NCBI GenBank assembly: GCA_958510825.1
Contig: OY294044.1
Span: 39,667,816-39,731,815 of the forward strand
Length of the DNA: 64,000 nt
Source: Brachypterus glaber
Lineage: Eukaryota > Arthropoda > Insecta > Coleoptera > Kateretidae
Reading direction: 5' to 3'
A program made the position numbers and the translations under genes. Below, one piece after another: positions 11,101-26,100 of the stretch. The notes beneath the pieces were generated by a model. It made no database searches and was not told the DNA's origin. It saw nothing but the letters and a program-made list of their open reading frames with translations. The number at the start of each line of letters is the position of its first letter. Position 1 is the first letter of the stretch.

Positions 11101-14100
11101 TTTAAAGAGTAGTTTTAAGACCAATATAATTATCCGACATCATTGAAATTTTGGTTTTCGACATTTTAGTATTTCATTTTTAGTCATCAAAACGTGAAAT
11201 TGCACCTTCAAATGATTTTTTCTCGAAAACGCATCCTACAGTATACAACAGGAGTACCTTTTTATGTATTTTGATCTGAGGAATCATGTTGCAATAATAA
11301 AATTACAATAAAGTTACCTACACAGAAAAAAGTTTTGGGCAAAAAACTGATAAGGCCCCCCTGTTTCGCCCGCCCCTTGTTAAAATAAGTACTTGAAAAT
11401 AACATACGAAGATAGACCTTAAGGTTAGTTTACATGCAAAACCTTGTCGCTCTATCTCAAAGGGTACCATAGTTATTAATTAAAAACATAATTTTTATTA
11501 AAAGTTTAAAGGGTCGTGACTCCCTTAGGGTTCGTTTTGGACCTATGTTCTTCTAGTGATTTTTCATGTTTTTTGATGCAGAATCATCTCCTTTAATATG
11601 TTACATAAGACTTCAAACACCGTGTATATTGCCTTTATCTAATTAAAAAAGGAAAAGGCTTTCAATTTGATACTTAATACTGGGTGAGTTTTATTTATAT
11701 CCGCCCCTATAATTAAGATTAATTTTCATTCGATAAAAACGAAACTTTGGTAATTTATATAATTTTACCTATGTTCTTCTAGTGATTTTTCATGTTTTTT
11801 GATGCAGAATCATCTCCTTTAATATGTTACATAAGACTTCAAACACCGTGTACATTGCCTTTATCTAATTAAAAAAGGAAAAGGCTTTCAATTTGATACT
11901 TAATACTGGGTGAGTTTTATTTATATCTGCCCCTATAATTAAGATTAATTTTCATTCGATAAAAACGAAACTTTGGTAATTTATATAATTTTACACTGGC
12001 TATAAAATGGCAAATTTATTTTTTTTCACCGGTTTTGCCGGAACTTCTGACTTTTAAATTTAACACCCTATATATTTTTACATATTTTAATTCAGAATTA
12101 AATTCTGAGTATAGCCATGTATCATTGTTAATTTTTGACAGAACATGTAATTTTTTATTTTGATTTTAATTTTAAATCTATGGTCTGTTTCATCAAGCAA
12201 GATAGAAAATTAAAAAAAAAAATAAAAACAAAACTCAAGATTTTTAATTTGTTTGCGATAAAAAAATGACAGGTCAATTTTACTTTTAGATTATTGATCA
12301 GCATACTGCCCTAATAAAGTAAAGGGCAGTAAGTGTCATTGGTCAATCAGGCCTATTCACATGTACCATTGAAATCTATTCAATATTGACAAAAATTACA
12401 ATCCCATGCAGTTTTAATACATGACCTTGCAATTTTCGTCAATATTGCCACAAATCTCAATATCAATGGTACGTGTGAATAGGCCTGAATAGCAGCGTTT
12501 TCAAAATATTACATCAGGGTTGACGTGAAAACGCCGCTATGAGACAAGTGTTACTTACTGCCCTTTACTTTAACAGGGCAGCATAACAATGCGCAACCTT
12601 TTTCTAATTAACCGATCTTCTATCTCTTATAATAACCGAGATTTCCATGCTTGAGGTCGAAGAACGGGCACCCTGTATATATATTTTTTTCAGGTGTCAG
12701 ACTCGGTATATGAAGAAAGAGTAGCAGCAAGTATGCCAACAGTCCATTACGAATTTCCGACTGGTTACCATCAAGATTTCGGTCAAGAGAGATATAAGCT
12801 AGCAGAGGGTTTGTTTGATCATGCTGTTTTAGGAGCTGGACATTTAGGTAAATGATCCCGATTGTAATATTTCCTTGATAACACTTTGAGCTAAAGACTG
12901 ATAATTTTTTTTTTCGTTTTTTAAAAAAGATTTTCCAAAATTTTGTTTCCAAAAAATACCCTTTTTTAACCAAAAACTATTTGACCGAACGCCGCTTGCA
13001 AACCAAATTTCAAGTCCATGAGATAAAAGGTTCAGCAGCTATAGATTTTTCTCATCCTTTTTTCCCCTGTCAAAGTTTATAGGGAAAAGTTTTATTTTGT
13101 TGTTAGAAATAACACTGCTCTACACTCAAAAATTTGCCGACACCATTTTATGTTTAATGCGCTGATTTCGGAATCTTTTTCCGTTTTTCTCGATCAGCTC
13201 GTTTTTTTGAGATATAATAGTATAAAAATAATTAAGGTTCAATTATTATTTTTTCTTTCAATTGGCTCTCTATTAATAGGGCTGTAAGCCAAAAAAAAAG
13301 CGGATTTAAAATATCTTTATTCGTTTGTTTTTTATATACCGGGTGTTTCAGTAAGATGGTTCACCCCCCTTAACTTTTTTACTTTTGTATGTAGGATCGT
13401 GAAATCTGCACGAGCTTTATTATGTATAATTTAGGATTTTTTGACATGGTTAGACATTTTTTGGCGCTTTTGGTTTCACCGGAAATTAATCGAACTTTCC
13501 ATTTTTAAATAGAACACCCTGTATATTTTTACATATTTCTATTTAAAAAGCAATTCTGACAAAAAGCATGTGCCAATTCTAAATTTTTAACAGGTCATGT
13601 CATTTTTTATTTAAATTTTTATTTTAAATCTAGAGTGCCTTAAATTGGCTTATTCGCTTAATTGTTGGTCTAGTATCTTCAGAAAAATACTATTTTGATT
13701 TTTTTTCCCAAAACTGTAAATTTGGTGGTCTCTTAAAGGTTCGAAAATCATACTTTGGTAATTTTTTTTCAAATGGTTGGCTCATTAGGTTAGAATGAAA
13801 GGAATTTTCTTGCGTTCATTTGATACCACACATGAATAGTTTATTTGGAAGAACTTGGCATTAAAACACAACAGATTTAAAATGACATGACCTGTCAAAA
13901 TTTGACAAGTGACATGCTTGTTCTCAGGATTGATTTCTGAATCACCTGGTATAGGCTGCTAAATTCAAAAAATGAGATATTTTCGTATTTTTTCACTATA
14001 TTTTCATGAAAGTTTTTTATAAATACTTAAGATATGGCTCTGATTTTTTTAAGCAATACTAACACATGTGAGGTTTGTAAAAATTAAAAAAAGTTTTAGA

Positions 14101-17100
14101 TTGAATCCAATAACGGATATTTTACGGGGAGTTATTGAAAGCAGCAATATTTTAAATTATTTAATGTTTATTTAATGTAACAACATAAATACATTATTTA
14201 ATGTAACAACTTAAAATAACATTGTTATTTTAATGTTTTTTAATGATTTAAAGCAAGGAGAATTTTTTTTTTACTTTTTTTTATTTTTTGTTTTTTTTTT
14301 TCATAATAAATTTAATTTATTGTGTTGCTCCCCAAAAGATAAATAAAGTTTTTCAATATTTTTGTAATAATTTAGTATTTTAGTATTCCTTACAACTACT
14401 TTTGTTTTGATTAACAAAGTCGTCCAAATCAAAGTGACTGATACTGTACCAAGTTTTTTCAATTAATTAATTAATTATTTCTGATACCACAGTAAAGGTA
14501 ATCTATAGTAGGGTCACTAGATCAGTTGTTAATTTGTCTAGTGTTTTAGTGGTTAGCGGTTTGGGTTTCTGGTAGTTTTCGCCCAAACCAACCAACCACC
14601 AAAACACACTAACACACAAAGTAGACAAAGCAACAACCGATCGAGTGACCCTAATCTATTTAGGATTCAATTGGCGGCAAATGTCCACCGTTGCATAAAG
14701 TGCTGCCCCCTATCGACTGCGTGCAAGAGGTTCTTGAAACCTTATAAATTGCTTCCTTTGTTGGACGTTCGTTAGCTTTTATCCAGTCTCTGCTTTTAGC
14801 AGCCGATGTTGTTAACTGTTATTGCTGTTCCTTATAATTTTTTTTCTACTCCATAGCATATGGAAAAGATTTGATTTTCGCAGTTGTCCTTATACTGATA
14901 TGTGGCTCTAAAGAGTGCTAAAAATCACGAAATCGATTAGTCACTTCGGTTTGAACGACTGTGTTAGTCAAAACAAAAGTAGTTGTAAGGAATAGTAAAA
15001 TAGTAAATTATTACAAACATATTTTTCTTCATTTTTAAAATGTACCAAGTTTTTTCAATTAATTTCCTTCAACCTTAATTACCTTCAATTCAATATTTTT
15101 GTTTGTTTGTTTGTTTTGTTTTCAAAAGTGATACATCTGCACTATCACACTATCACATTTTTCAGTATAAGCCAAAAACTAATAATTAGGATTAGGATGT
15201 GGCTCAGAAGAACACCATGCATACAAAAACCAAGAGGAATCCACGAAACAATTTCAAAACATGATTTTATAATCAACACATACACAGAAAAAATAAATAA
15301 ACAAAAATACCCAAATAGAGAAGAACTAATAAAAAAGCTAAAACAAAGATTTATAAATTACTTCAACATTGACACAGCTGTGGTGTTCTCAGGAAGTCGA
15401 ATGCATATCCTAATGTTTGATCTAGAAAAGCCAACCTTAACCTCACCAACAGAAACTACACAAGAAACTCGAGTAAAGAGTCATGTCTCTTAATATATTT
15501 TACTGTAACACCAACTCATACATGCAAAGACAACACATCATCAATCATACATTAGAAAAATATAACATAAACTGCGCCCTGTTTGTTGAAACAAAAACTA
15601 AAGAAGAAAATAACACCAACTACAGAAACTGGAATACTCTGGTAAAACATGGAAACATAGTTAATACTAACACCAGAGGAGGAGCCCTAGCACAAATCCA
15701 TCCCAACCTGAAAATGAAAAAACAAAACGCGCCGAGCATTAACAACCCGAAAAATGCAGTTTTACTGTTTTCGATACCATTTCAAGATGATCTACTTAGT
15801 CTACATACACCCTTCTTCAACAATAGAAGAAACAATCTTTATAAAAGCAGCCCAACATAAGTATGCAATCATAATCGGCGACTTTAACATTGGAAATAAT
15901 GTAAACATAAACACAAACAAAATGAAGAAAGAACAAATGACAACATTCCTCAGTCATGCAAACTTTGTACCATAACCGCAATACCAAAAAATAGCGCAAG
16001 TACAAACATAGTACAAAACTTTCGTCCAATAACACTACTACCAGTCCTGGGAAAATTACTAGAGAAGATAATAAGAAATGAGATCTACAAAAAAGTAAAA
16101 AAGAAGATTCCTAAACACCAATTTGGTTTTATGGAGGGAAGCTCTACAATCCACCCAATTACATTACTAGCTTCAAACATACAAACATCCAAACTAAAAA
16201 ACCAAAAGACAGCAGCATTGTTGTTGGACATACAAAAAGCCTTTGACGGAATATGGCATAAAGGCCTTTATATAAAATGCACAAAATAGGTTTAGACAAA
16301 CATTGGATACACCTAATCAAAAATTTCCTAGAAGACCGCACACTACAGGTGAAAGTCAATGATGAAATATCTGATGAATTTAAACCAGAACAGGGGGTAC
16401 CACAAGGATCCCCCCTATCCCCACTACTTTTTAATTGCTTCGAAATCCTGCAAAAAGACGACCAAAATGAAAAACTACATCCTACAATTCGCCGACAATA
16501 CAGGGATAATAGTTCACCACAGGAATTTAAAAAAATGCATGAAAAGTTTGCAAGCGATGACAAACAAGATGATGGAAAGGAAAGTATTGGAGAATGATCA
16601 TCAACCCACAGAAATCGCAGTTAATCGTATTTAATCACAACATTAGCGAACATTCTCCAACACTTCAATTAAATAACCACACAATAAGGCCCCATCCTAC
16701 AGTAAATGTTTTTAATATTTTCGTCATATATGGGGTTTTAAAGTCGATAAAAATAAGCAGCAATAATACAGATCCATGGAGAGCCCCAAATAAGCTGTTG
16801 CTTGTGGCTGGGGCTCACCATTAATTTTGAGATGAAAAAAATATAAAATTGAGTTCTTTTGTGCCAGAATTTCCCAATATCCTTAACTAGCAGCCATCAA
16901 TTTTGTTGGAAGTAATTAACATGCATTCTTCATCATTTATTTTTCAGTTTTATAGGCCATGGTATTATTTAATTGTTCAATTTACTATAAATTTTCAAAC
17001 GTTTTGATCTTGTTTCGAAAAAAGTAATTGACAGTTTTTTTTTGTAATTGACAGATTTTTTTTCTTTTGGTAAAATATGATAATAATATTTTCTAACTTC

Positions 17101-20100
17101 ACCCCGAGGGGGTGGGGGGGTGATTAATCTTAAATGTTAAAAATATTTTTGTGAAAATCAGTATATAGGGGTTTTTGAGGTCGCTAAATAAATCTGACAA
17201 TAAAAAAATCTAAACCCACCCCCTGGGTGCAGAGGTTAATTATTTTTTAAAAATCACAATAGTTTCGTAAAACATGGTATACTAGGGTTTTGAGGTAGCT
17301 GAAACTAAATCAGATAATAGAAAAAATTCAACTCCACCCCCGGAGGGTAGGGGTAATTATTTTTATATATTTACATTATTTAAGTGAAAACCGGTATAGA
17401 AGGGGTTTTGACGTGGCTGAAATTGAATAAATCAATTAAAAAAATCTTACTTCACCATCTAGGGGGGGGGGGGTAATTTTAGTGAAAATTAGTATATTGG
17501 GGTTTTAAGGCTTCTGAAAGTGAATCTGATAATAAAAATGGTCTAACTTTACCCCCGCAGGGCAGGGACAATATTTTTTTAAATATTTACAAAAAAAGTG
17601 AAAATCCATTAACACGGTCTAAACCCAAAAAGTGAAAGTTCTTTATATCTTAATGGCCGTGAAAGCTTAAAATCTAAAATATTTACAATGTATTTGTAAA
17701 AATTGAAAAATAAGGGTTTTCGAGGTTAATGAAACTGATTATAATAATAAAAAACATCCATTTCACGCCCAGGGTTGAAAAAAAATGGGAAAGGTTTTTT
17801 ACTAAGCAGTGTATTTTAAATTATTTTAATTTTATTATGGTTTTCTTATGAATTTTTTATAGATAACATGGGTATTATTTATTACAAGTTAATACGGGTT
17901 TTTAAGGATTAATATAGGCTTTTATGAATTTTATGAGTTTTTGTATTACGAATGTTTTATGGATTAATATGTGTAATATGGTTTATTATGGATTGTTATG
18001 GATTTTTACCAGTTAATACGCATAATTATGGACTTATTAGTTTTATTAAAACGTTTTTCTGGGTTAACTAAGGTATTATGGGTTTTTATGGGTTAATATG
18101 AGTTATAGACTGTCCAGTAAAAAAGTTTTCCCATTGTTCACCGCGCGTGAAATGAATTTCTTATTATCAGAATCACTTTCAGCAACCTTAAAACCCCAAT
18201 ATACCAATTTTCATGAAAACTACCTCCCGCCTCGAAGGGTCTAAAGTTAGAATTTTTTATTATCAGATTCACTTTCAGCAACCTCAAAAACCCCAATATA
18301 CAAATTTTCACGAAAACTACCCCCCGCCCCTCATGGGTGGCGTTAGAATTTTTTTGTATTATCAAATTAGCTTTCAGCAACCTTAAAAACCCCAATATAC
18401 TAATTTTCAAGAAAACTACCCTCCGCCCTGTTAAAAAGTTAAAAAAAAATATCATGAGATTCAATTTCAGGAACCTTAGAAACACCTATACAGGGTGTAT
18501 TTGAAATAGCGTAGGAAATTTTAACAAGTGATTCTACATGATAAAATATGACAAAAATGCGTCATAAGGGAGCTACGCCCCTTTGAAATTGGCTAAAAAA
18601 TCGGTTTTTATTTAATAACTCAGGAACACTTTGAGATATATTAACGAGGTTTTGCACGTGAATTAATCCTAATAAGGCCCATCTTTGTATGTCATTTTCA
18701 CGTACTTATTTAAACCAGGGGTATGCGAAACGGGGGGGCCTTATCAGCTTTTTGTCCCAAAATTTTTTCTGTGTAACTTTTTTGCAATTTTATTTTTGAA
18801 ATATGATTCCTCAGGTCAAAATACATAAAAAAGGTACTCTTGTTGTAATACTGTAGTATTAACCGTTTTCGAGATAAGTTCATTTGAAGGTGAAATTACA
18901 CGGTTCGAGGACGAAAAATTAAATACTAAAATGTCGAAAACCAAAATTTTAATGATGCAATGTTATTCTACATCAAAAACTAAGAAAAAAAGTTTCGATA
19001 CATGTAGGTCGAAAAAACGCTACCATAGCCCTTTAAAAATTGTGCATGTTTAGGAGACCATAGCTCCATTAGGATTGATTTTTGGAAGTACCTGTATATG
19101 AGGTTTTTTTCTTAGTTTTTAATGTACATTCGCCCTGCATCATTAAAATTTTGGTTTTCAACATTTTAGTATTTAATTTTTCGTCCTCGAACCGTGGAAT
19201 TTCACCTTCAAATGAATTTTTATCGAAAACGGTTAATCCTACAGTATTACAACAAGAGTACCTTTTTTATGTATTTTGAACTGAGAAATCATATTTCAAA
19301 AATAAAATTGCAAAAAAGTTACACAGAAAAAAGTTTGGGACAAAAAACTGATAAGTCCCCCCCGTTTCGCACACCCCTAGTTGAAATAAGTACATGAAAA
19401 CAACACATAAAAACGGGCCTTGGTAGGATTAGTTGACGTGCAAAACCTCGTTGATATATCTCAAAGGGTTCCTGAGTTATTAAATAAAAACCGATTTTTT
19501 TAGCCACTTTCAAAGGGGCGTAGCTCCCTTATGACGCATTTTTAGACATGTTTATAGGAACTTTTTGTCATATTTTATCATGTAGAATCAATTGTTAAAA
19601 TTTCCTACGCTATTTCAAATACACCCTGTATAGGTGTTTCTAAGGTTCCTGAAATTGAATCTCATGATATTTTTTTAACTTTTTAACAGGGCGGAGGGTA
19701 GTTTTCTTGAAAATTGGTATATTGGGGTTTTTAAGGTTGCTGAAAGCTATTTCAAATACACCGTGTATAGCAATTTTCAAGTTTTTGTGAAAAATATTCC
19801 CTGTCCCTCAGGGGTGGCGTTAGAATTTTTTTATTATCAGATTCGCTTTCAGCAACCTCAATAACCCCAATATACAAATTTTCACGAAAACTACTCTCCG
19901 CCCCTCAGGGGGTGGAATTAGAAAAAATTTATTGTCAGATTTAGTTTTGTCGACCCCAAAAACCCCTATATACAAATTTTGACAAAAATATTGAAAACAT
20001 TTAAAAATATTTACCCCCTCAAACCCGCGGGGGTGGAGTTAAAAAAATATCATGAGATTCAATTTCAGGAACCTTAGAAACACCTATATAGCAATTTTCA

Positions 20101-23100
20101 AGTTTTTGTGAAAAATATTGTATTTTTTAGTTTGATTTTTTTATTCAACCAATGCTTTTCCTCAGCTTAAGCAGGGAAAGCAAAACAGCAATACAGATCT
20201 TCAGGGCCTCAAAATTTGCAATTTTGTCATTATTTCTTGCTTAAACAAAGCTACTTGAATTTAATGCAGATGACCCTCTTTTGATGCTGCAATTTTGGTG
20301 AAGATTGCGGGTTTTGATGCAGCAGCAGTATTTTAAATATAAATTAAAAATACTCAAAATGCCCTTTGGCAAAATTTATTTTTGCAGAATTATTTATTAG
20401 TCCCCACCGTTGCCTAAACCATCAACTAATTTTTTTTTTAATGCAGATGTACTCCTTTTGATCCGAAACTCCTCATATGTATTTCGTATAAAAATTAGAG
20501 TCGTATCTTTAATATTTATCAAGATGATAAAGATAAGAAGTGTAGTCATCTTGGTATTTATATAAAAAATTTATCAAAATACATATACAGATATAGGCTC
20601 ATTCCACGCCAAATAGGACCCTAAAAGGGCAATTTTGGACATCGACTTCTTCGATTTTAATCATTTTTGGTATACTTGCTCTACGTATGCTTAATAAGAA
20701 CTTATATAATTTTCAGATTTTTTTGGCCATTATTTATGGAGTTACGGCCTTTTGAAATTGGCCAAAATTACAAAAGTCACTAAAACAGCCTGTTTTAAAA
20801 CAGCTCTATCTCAGTAACGCTAAACGATACAGATTTAAAAAAATATATATTTTAAAGCCATTTTGTTGTGTTTTAATATGTTTTAAACATATGTAAAATT
20901 TAGTGATTTTGGTGATAGTCACCAAAGTCGCCAATGTTTGGTGACGATTATCTCAAAATACGCAATCTTTGATTTTTTTAATAAAAAGATATAATAATCT
21001 GTAGATCCTTCTCTAACCATGTGCCAAAATTCATAATGGGACGACCATGGGATTGCCTTGGGCAAAATATTAAAGATATAAATGTCAGTCAAAATTTCAT
21101 TTCCCAACCACTTTTTAACGCAGAGTTTACTACCCGGTATTTTTGAAATGGAAATGCTGATATATTTAATAACTATTTTATATTTATCTGCAACATTCTT
21201 TACTACGTCTGGTATACATATATACTAGCAGTGGACCCGTTATTCGCACGGGAATTTAGTTTTAGGAATTAATCAAACTAAAATCAGTTCTTTTAATGCA
21301 ATAATAATAACATTAACATAATATGTTTTGGAAAACTTTAAATTGAGTTTATATACATATGTACTAGCTGTGATACCCAATCTTCGCATGGGAAATCTAA
21401 TTTAAATTTTACTTTCTAAATTTTTTTTATTTTTTTTTTATTTTCTCGTCGATTAATATACAAAAAACAATAGTTTACCAATAGAAATCTGTGTCTCGGT
21501 CAATCTGTATATCTGTCTGTCCAAGAAAATTCGTGATCACTATAACTTGAGAACGCTTTAAGCTAAAGACTTCAAATTTTAAATATAGGTTCCTTATTCA
21601 AACAATTCGGCTAGGATTTTTTTGACCCCCTTACTCCACCTCAACATTTACCAAAAACAATTCCAGCTGAAAACGTTTGGGCTCATTCCATGGCAAACAA
21701 AACACAAAATATTCAATTTTAAACACAGACTTCTTCGATTTGTCTGATTTTTGGCTTATATAGCATACGTACATATGCTATGCATGCTTAATGAAAATTT
21801 GCCTTTTTTAGATTCTTTTGACATTAAAGAATGTTTAGTAAACATAGTAGGCTTTACAAAATATGGCTAGTTATAATTAATTACTTATTTAAACAAATTA
21901 TAGAATATTATGAATGTCTAAAACATTTTGTAAAATACAAAAATAATACCTTGCCTAATTTTAATAAAAATCTAATTATTAAAAATTCCGTGCGAAAAAC
22001 GGGTATCTTGGCTAGTTATATTAAAAAAATAAATCAATTAACTTATAATTCCGTTTGCAAAAAAGTTAATTTTAGTTTAAATTTGAATGAGGGAAAGTTA
22101 ACATACAACGTACATCAAACTGTGGTCATAATATTACCAATAAATAAAAAATTGAGTTGCTACTATATTTTTAAAAATTTACCAAAGACGAATATATGGC
22201 GGTCCCATTTTGAAATTTGGGTAACTTTTAGAGAAATTTCTGTAGTTTAACATATATTTAAAAAAAGAAAATCGAAGATGGCGTATTTTGAGTAAAATGT
22301 CACCAAAAATTGGTTTCTTTGGTGACTATCACCAAAATCACCAAACTTAAATTTACTTTATTATTAAAATAACTTCCAACTAACAAACTTTAAAATACAC
22401 TTTGTCTGAAGTCTCTATATCTTACCGTTATAGAGATACAACCGTTTAAAAATTATACGTTTTAGAAAAATTGGGCATTTTTGTTATCTTTAAAAGGCCA
22501 TAACTCCAAAAATAAATGTCAAAAAAATCTGACAAAAAATCAGGTTCTTTTTGGACAAACATAGCACACTTGAGCCAAAAATAGGGCAAATCAAAGAAGT
22601 CAAAGTTTTCCTTGGGTCCTATTTGGCACAGAATCACCCTATATTAAATCCGCTTCTTTTGGGTTAGAGCCCCACTAATAAAGAACCAATCCCCGACAAA
22701 GAAAAAATAGAAATAGTTTTTTTTTACTACAACTATAGGCAGAAAACTACTGTGCGCTGTATCTCAAAAAATAAAAAATGAGCTGATCGAAAAAAACGGA
22801 AACGGTTCCGAAATCAGCGCATCGGCAGCCTTATTATAATAATAGCTACAATAGCTTAAAGTGCGTCTAGTAAGCCAAAGTTTACTTAGGGAGGAATTAT
22901 TTCGAGGTGAAAATCCATGGTAACTGTAGCAAGAACATAAATATTGCTATTTTACATTTCTTGACTATTATAGGGCAATCCCGGGGCCAGAGGCTTTGAC
23001 CTCGAAACTTAAAATTTAAAAACATTAACAATTTTTCATTTCTATTATTTTATAACATGAACTTTTTATTTCATTTAACACACATTTTGGTTTTTAACAT

Positions 23101-26100
23101 TTAAGTGTTTAATTTTTGGTCTTTGAAACCTGAAACTATAACTTCAAGCATTTTTCTTCAAACGGTTAAGCTTACGGTATTATAACAAAGTAGAATAGAA
23201 TAGAATTTTATTAATCTTTTAGCTACAATACTTGATATAAGTTTGTCAAAAAAATATACATAAAAAAAAGCAGTAACAAAAAATATATCTAGGTACATAC
23301 ATAAATAAATAAATCAATCAATAAATAAATACAGTAAAGATTTAAAGTTTTTTACGCCAAAAAAGTTATCTAGAGTGTAGAACGCAAAAAGCTCCTTGAC
23401 TTTTTTGGCAAAGGCTTTAACATTTTTTATGACTTTTATGAAACTCGGTAGTTTGTTGAAAATAGTTATTTTTTATACTTTTTTGACGAGGATCGTTGAT
23501 TAAAATGGTTCTTTTGAAAGTTTTCATCATTTGCAAATGCATACGTGGCACATTTAAGAATGTATAATATGCATATTATGCAAGTTAATGTTAGTAATTT
23601 CTTTTCCTTAAATGTATCTTTACAACTCTCTAAACTTTAGGTCGAAGATCAATCTAATAAGTCGTTTTTGAGCAACAAATATTCTTTCTGTTTCTGTTTT
23701 TGCTGCTTGACCCCAAAGGATGATACTGTATGAAAGATGTTGGTAAGCCATTGCGTAGTACGTTAGCAAAACAGACTTTCTAAAAATATTTGGCTTTAGT
23801 TTGAGCAATGGGTAGTAAGCACTATTTAGTTTTTTGCAAACATGGTTTATTTGAGTAGTCCATGTAAGGTTTCGATCTAGAAAAGAGCCTATAAACTTAA
23901 CTGATAAAATTGAAGAGTTATCAGGTAATGCTCTTGTGGACCTGTAAAAATAAATTTTTACTGTTTTGCTCTCATTAAAAATTAGTCAATTTTTATTACA
24001 CCATCTCACCATTGCCTTCGTTGTTTGTTCGTAAAGTGACTCTACATCTTCAAGCGTTTTTGCTGAAATCAATGAGGACGTGCCATCGGCGTAATTTATC
24101 ATATACCCAGGAAGACGAAGATCATTTATGGGTAATTCTCATTTTTGAAAAAAAAAAAGGGTGTGACTATAATTTTTCCAAGCTGTAGTACTTAAATACC
24201 GAGATCGTAATTCGTGACAATAAAATATAAGTAATATATTGTAAATTTAGAATATATATATATGTAAATTAACTGCATAGTTATTTTAGATTTTAAGCTT
24301 TCACGGCCATTAAGATATAAAGAACTTTCACTTTCGGGTTTAGACCGTGTTAATGGATTTTCACTTTCCGACGTTTCGTCTCTTACTACTAGAGACATCT
24401 TCAGGGATTAATCTGAAACTAAGTTTCGAATCAACTTGTGTCACTATTTATGACGAGTTGTGGTTATTCACCCGTGACGAGGTTTTTCCTATCAATGACT
24501 TCCATATTGCAGGTAAGTGGTAACCAGTGTCCCGATTGATATTGTTAGGATGCTTGATGATTTCTATCGATTCCCGTATCTTCCTTGGCATTTTTTCTGT
24601 TTTCTGTTAATATTTGTTTTGTTTCAGACAAATTGATTTTATGTACATGAAACAGGTCATAAAATCAATTTGTCTGAAACAAAACAAATATTAACAGAAA
24701 ACAGAAAAATGCCAAGGAAGATACGGGAATCGATAGAAATCATCAAGCATCCTAACAATATCAATCGGGACACTGGTTACCACTTACCTGCAATATGGAA
24801 GTCATTGATAGGAAAAACCTCGTCACGGGTGAATAACCACAACTCGTCATAAATAGTGACACAAGTTGATTCGAAACTTAGTTTCAGATTAATCCCTGAA
24901 GATGTCTCTAGTAGTAAGAGACGAAACGTCGGAAAGTGAAAATCCATTAACACGGTCTAAACCCGAAAGTGAAAGTTCTTTATATTTTGCATAGTTATTT
25001 TTTTATTAAGTGCCAAATCATTAAAAATGTCCCTTCTGTGGGTGTGATTACTCTGACTTTTTGAGAAAAAATATATAATGGATTTCTTTCCTTATAATTA
25101 ATACTTAAAAAAGTCCAAACCAGTATTAACTACAATAAATTTACTACTTAAATATATAAACATAATGTCGATAGCTATACAGATTCTTCATTTTTTCATA
25201 TATAAAAGTTTGTGATCAATTTATTTGTCCCTTCCATGGATATATGTCACACCATTCATATTTTATAAAAATATTGTGCTTGAACACAAACGCAACTGCG
25301 CATAAACAAAGTAATCATCCGCCATCTTGACTCAGTTGTCAGTTTTTACCGGCGTTGTAACCGCTACGAAAAAATCCTATTTAGTTTTCTAGTGTCAAAA
25401 CTCGTCACGCTTAAGTGGTCACAACTGTCAAAGGTATGTACACTTCAATTATGAACTTTGTTGTTGTGGTTTAATTGCGTTTATATATCAAAAACAACAT
25501 TACTAAATTTGTATCTTCATGCTTGATTTAGAGGTTATTTTTTTACGATTTTAATGAAAAAAGTTACTTCCATGGATGTCACTTCTATGGATCCATGGAT
25601 AAAAATTTACCCATGGATGTGACCATTGACCCATTGTTACAACCACATTTCTGTGTTTGTATTTATTTTTAATTTGGGTTTTATTATACATAATTTCATT
25701 TAATTTCTTTACTTAGTTATAATTCAAAAATAATATTTTATTTTAAATTAATTGTATTTTTGTAAGTAACGCGCTGAAAACCTCCTAGCTTTTCTGCGCG
25801 TGAGCTCGAGTAGGTTGCCTTCCGGACAGTAGCAATTTGACACTCGAGAACGATCGATGCGTGTCAATAAAAATATACTCAAATCAGCTGACGAATATAC
25901 CACGCGCCGGGCATTTCGTTAGAATTTACCATATCTTACGGCTGCAAACTATAGAAATAAGTTCCATATACACATATGTATTTAAATAATTAGTAGTGTA
26001 TACCTACACTGGTCAAACAAACTTTAATTCGCGTACATCAGTTTCCAATTATGTGGTGTCTCCTGTGAAGAAATGGCGGTCATGACCTGTCGTGCTGAAT

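Noticed and set aside
21831..22250. 139-residue plus ORF
   Set aside because: Lies in the AT-rich core of an inverted-repeat element. Biased composition, no recognisable domain, no splice or promoter support.
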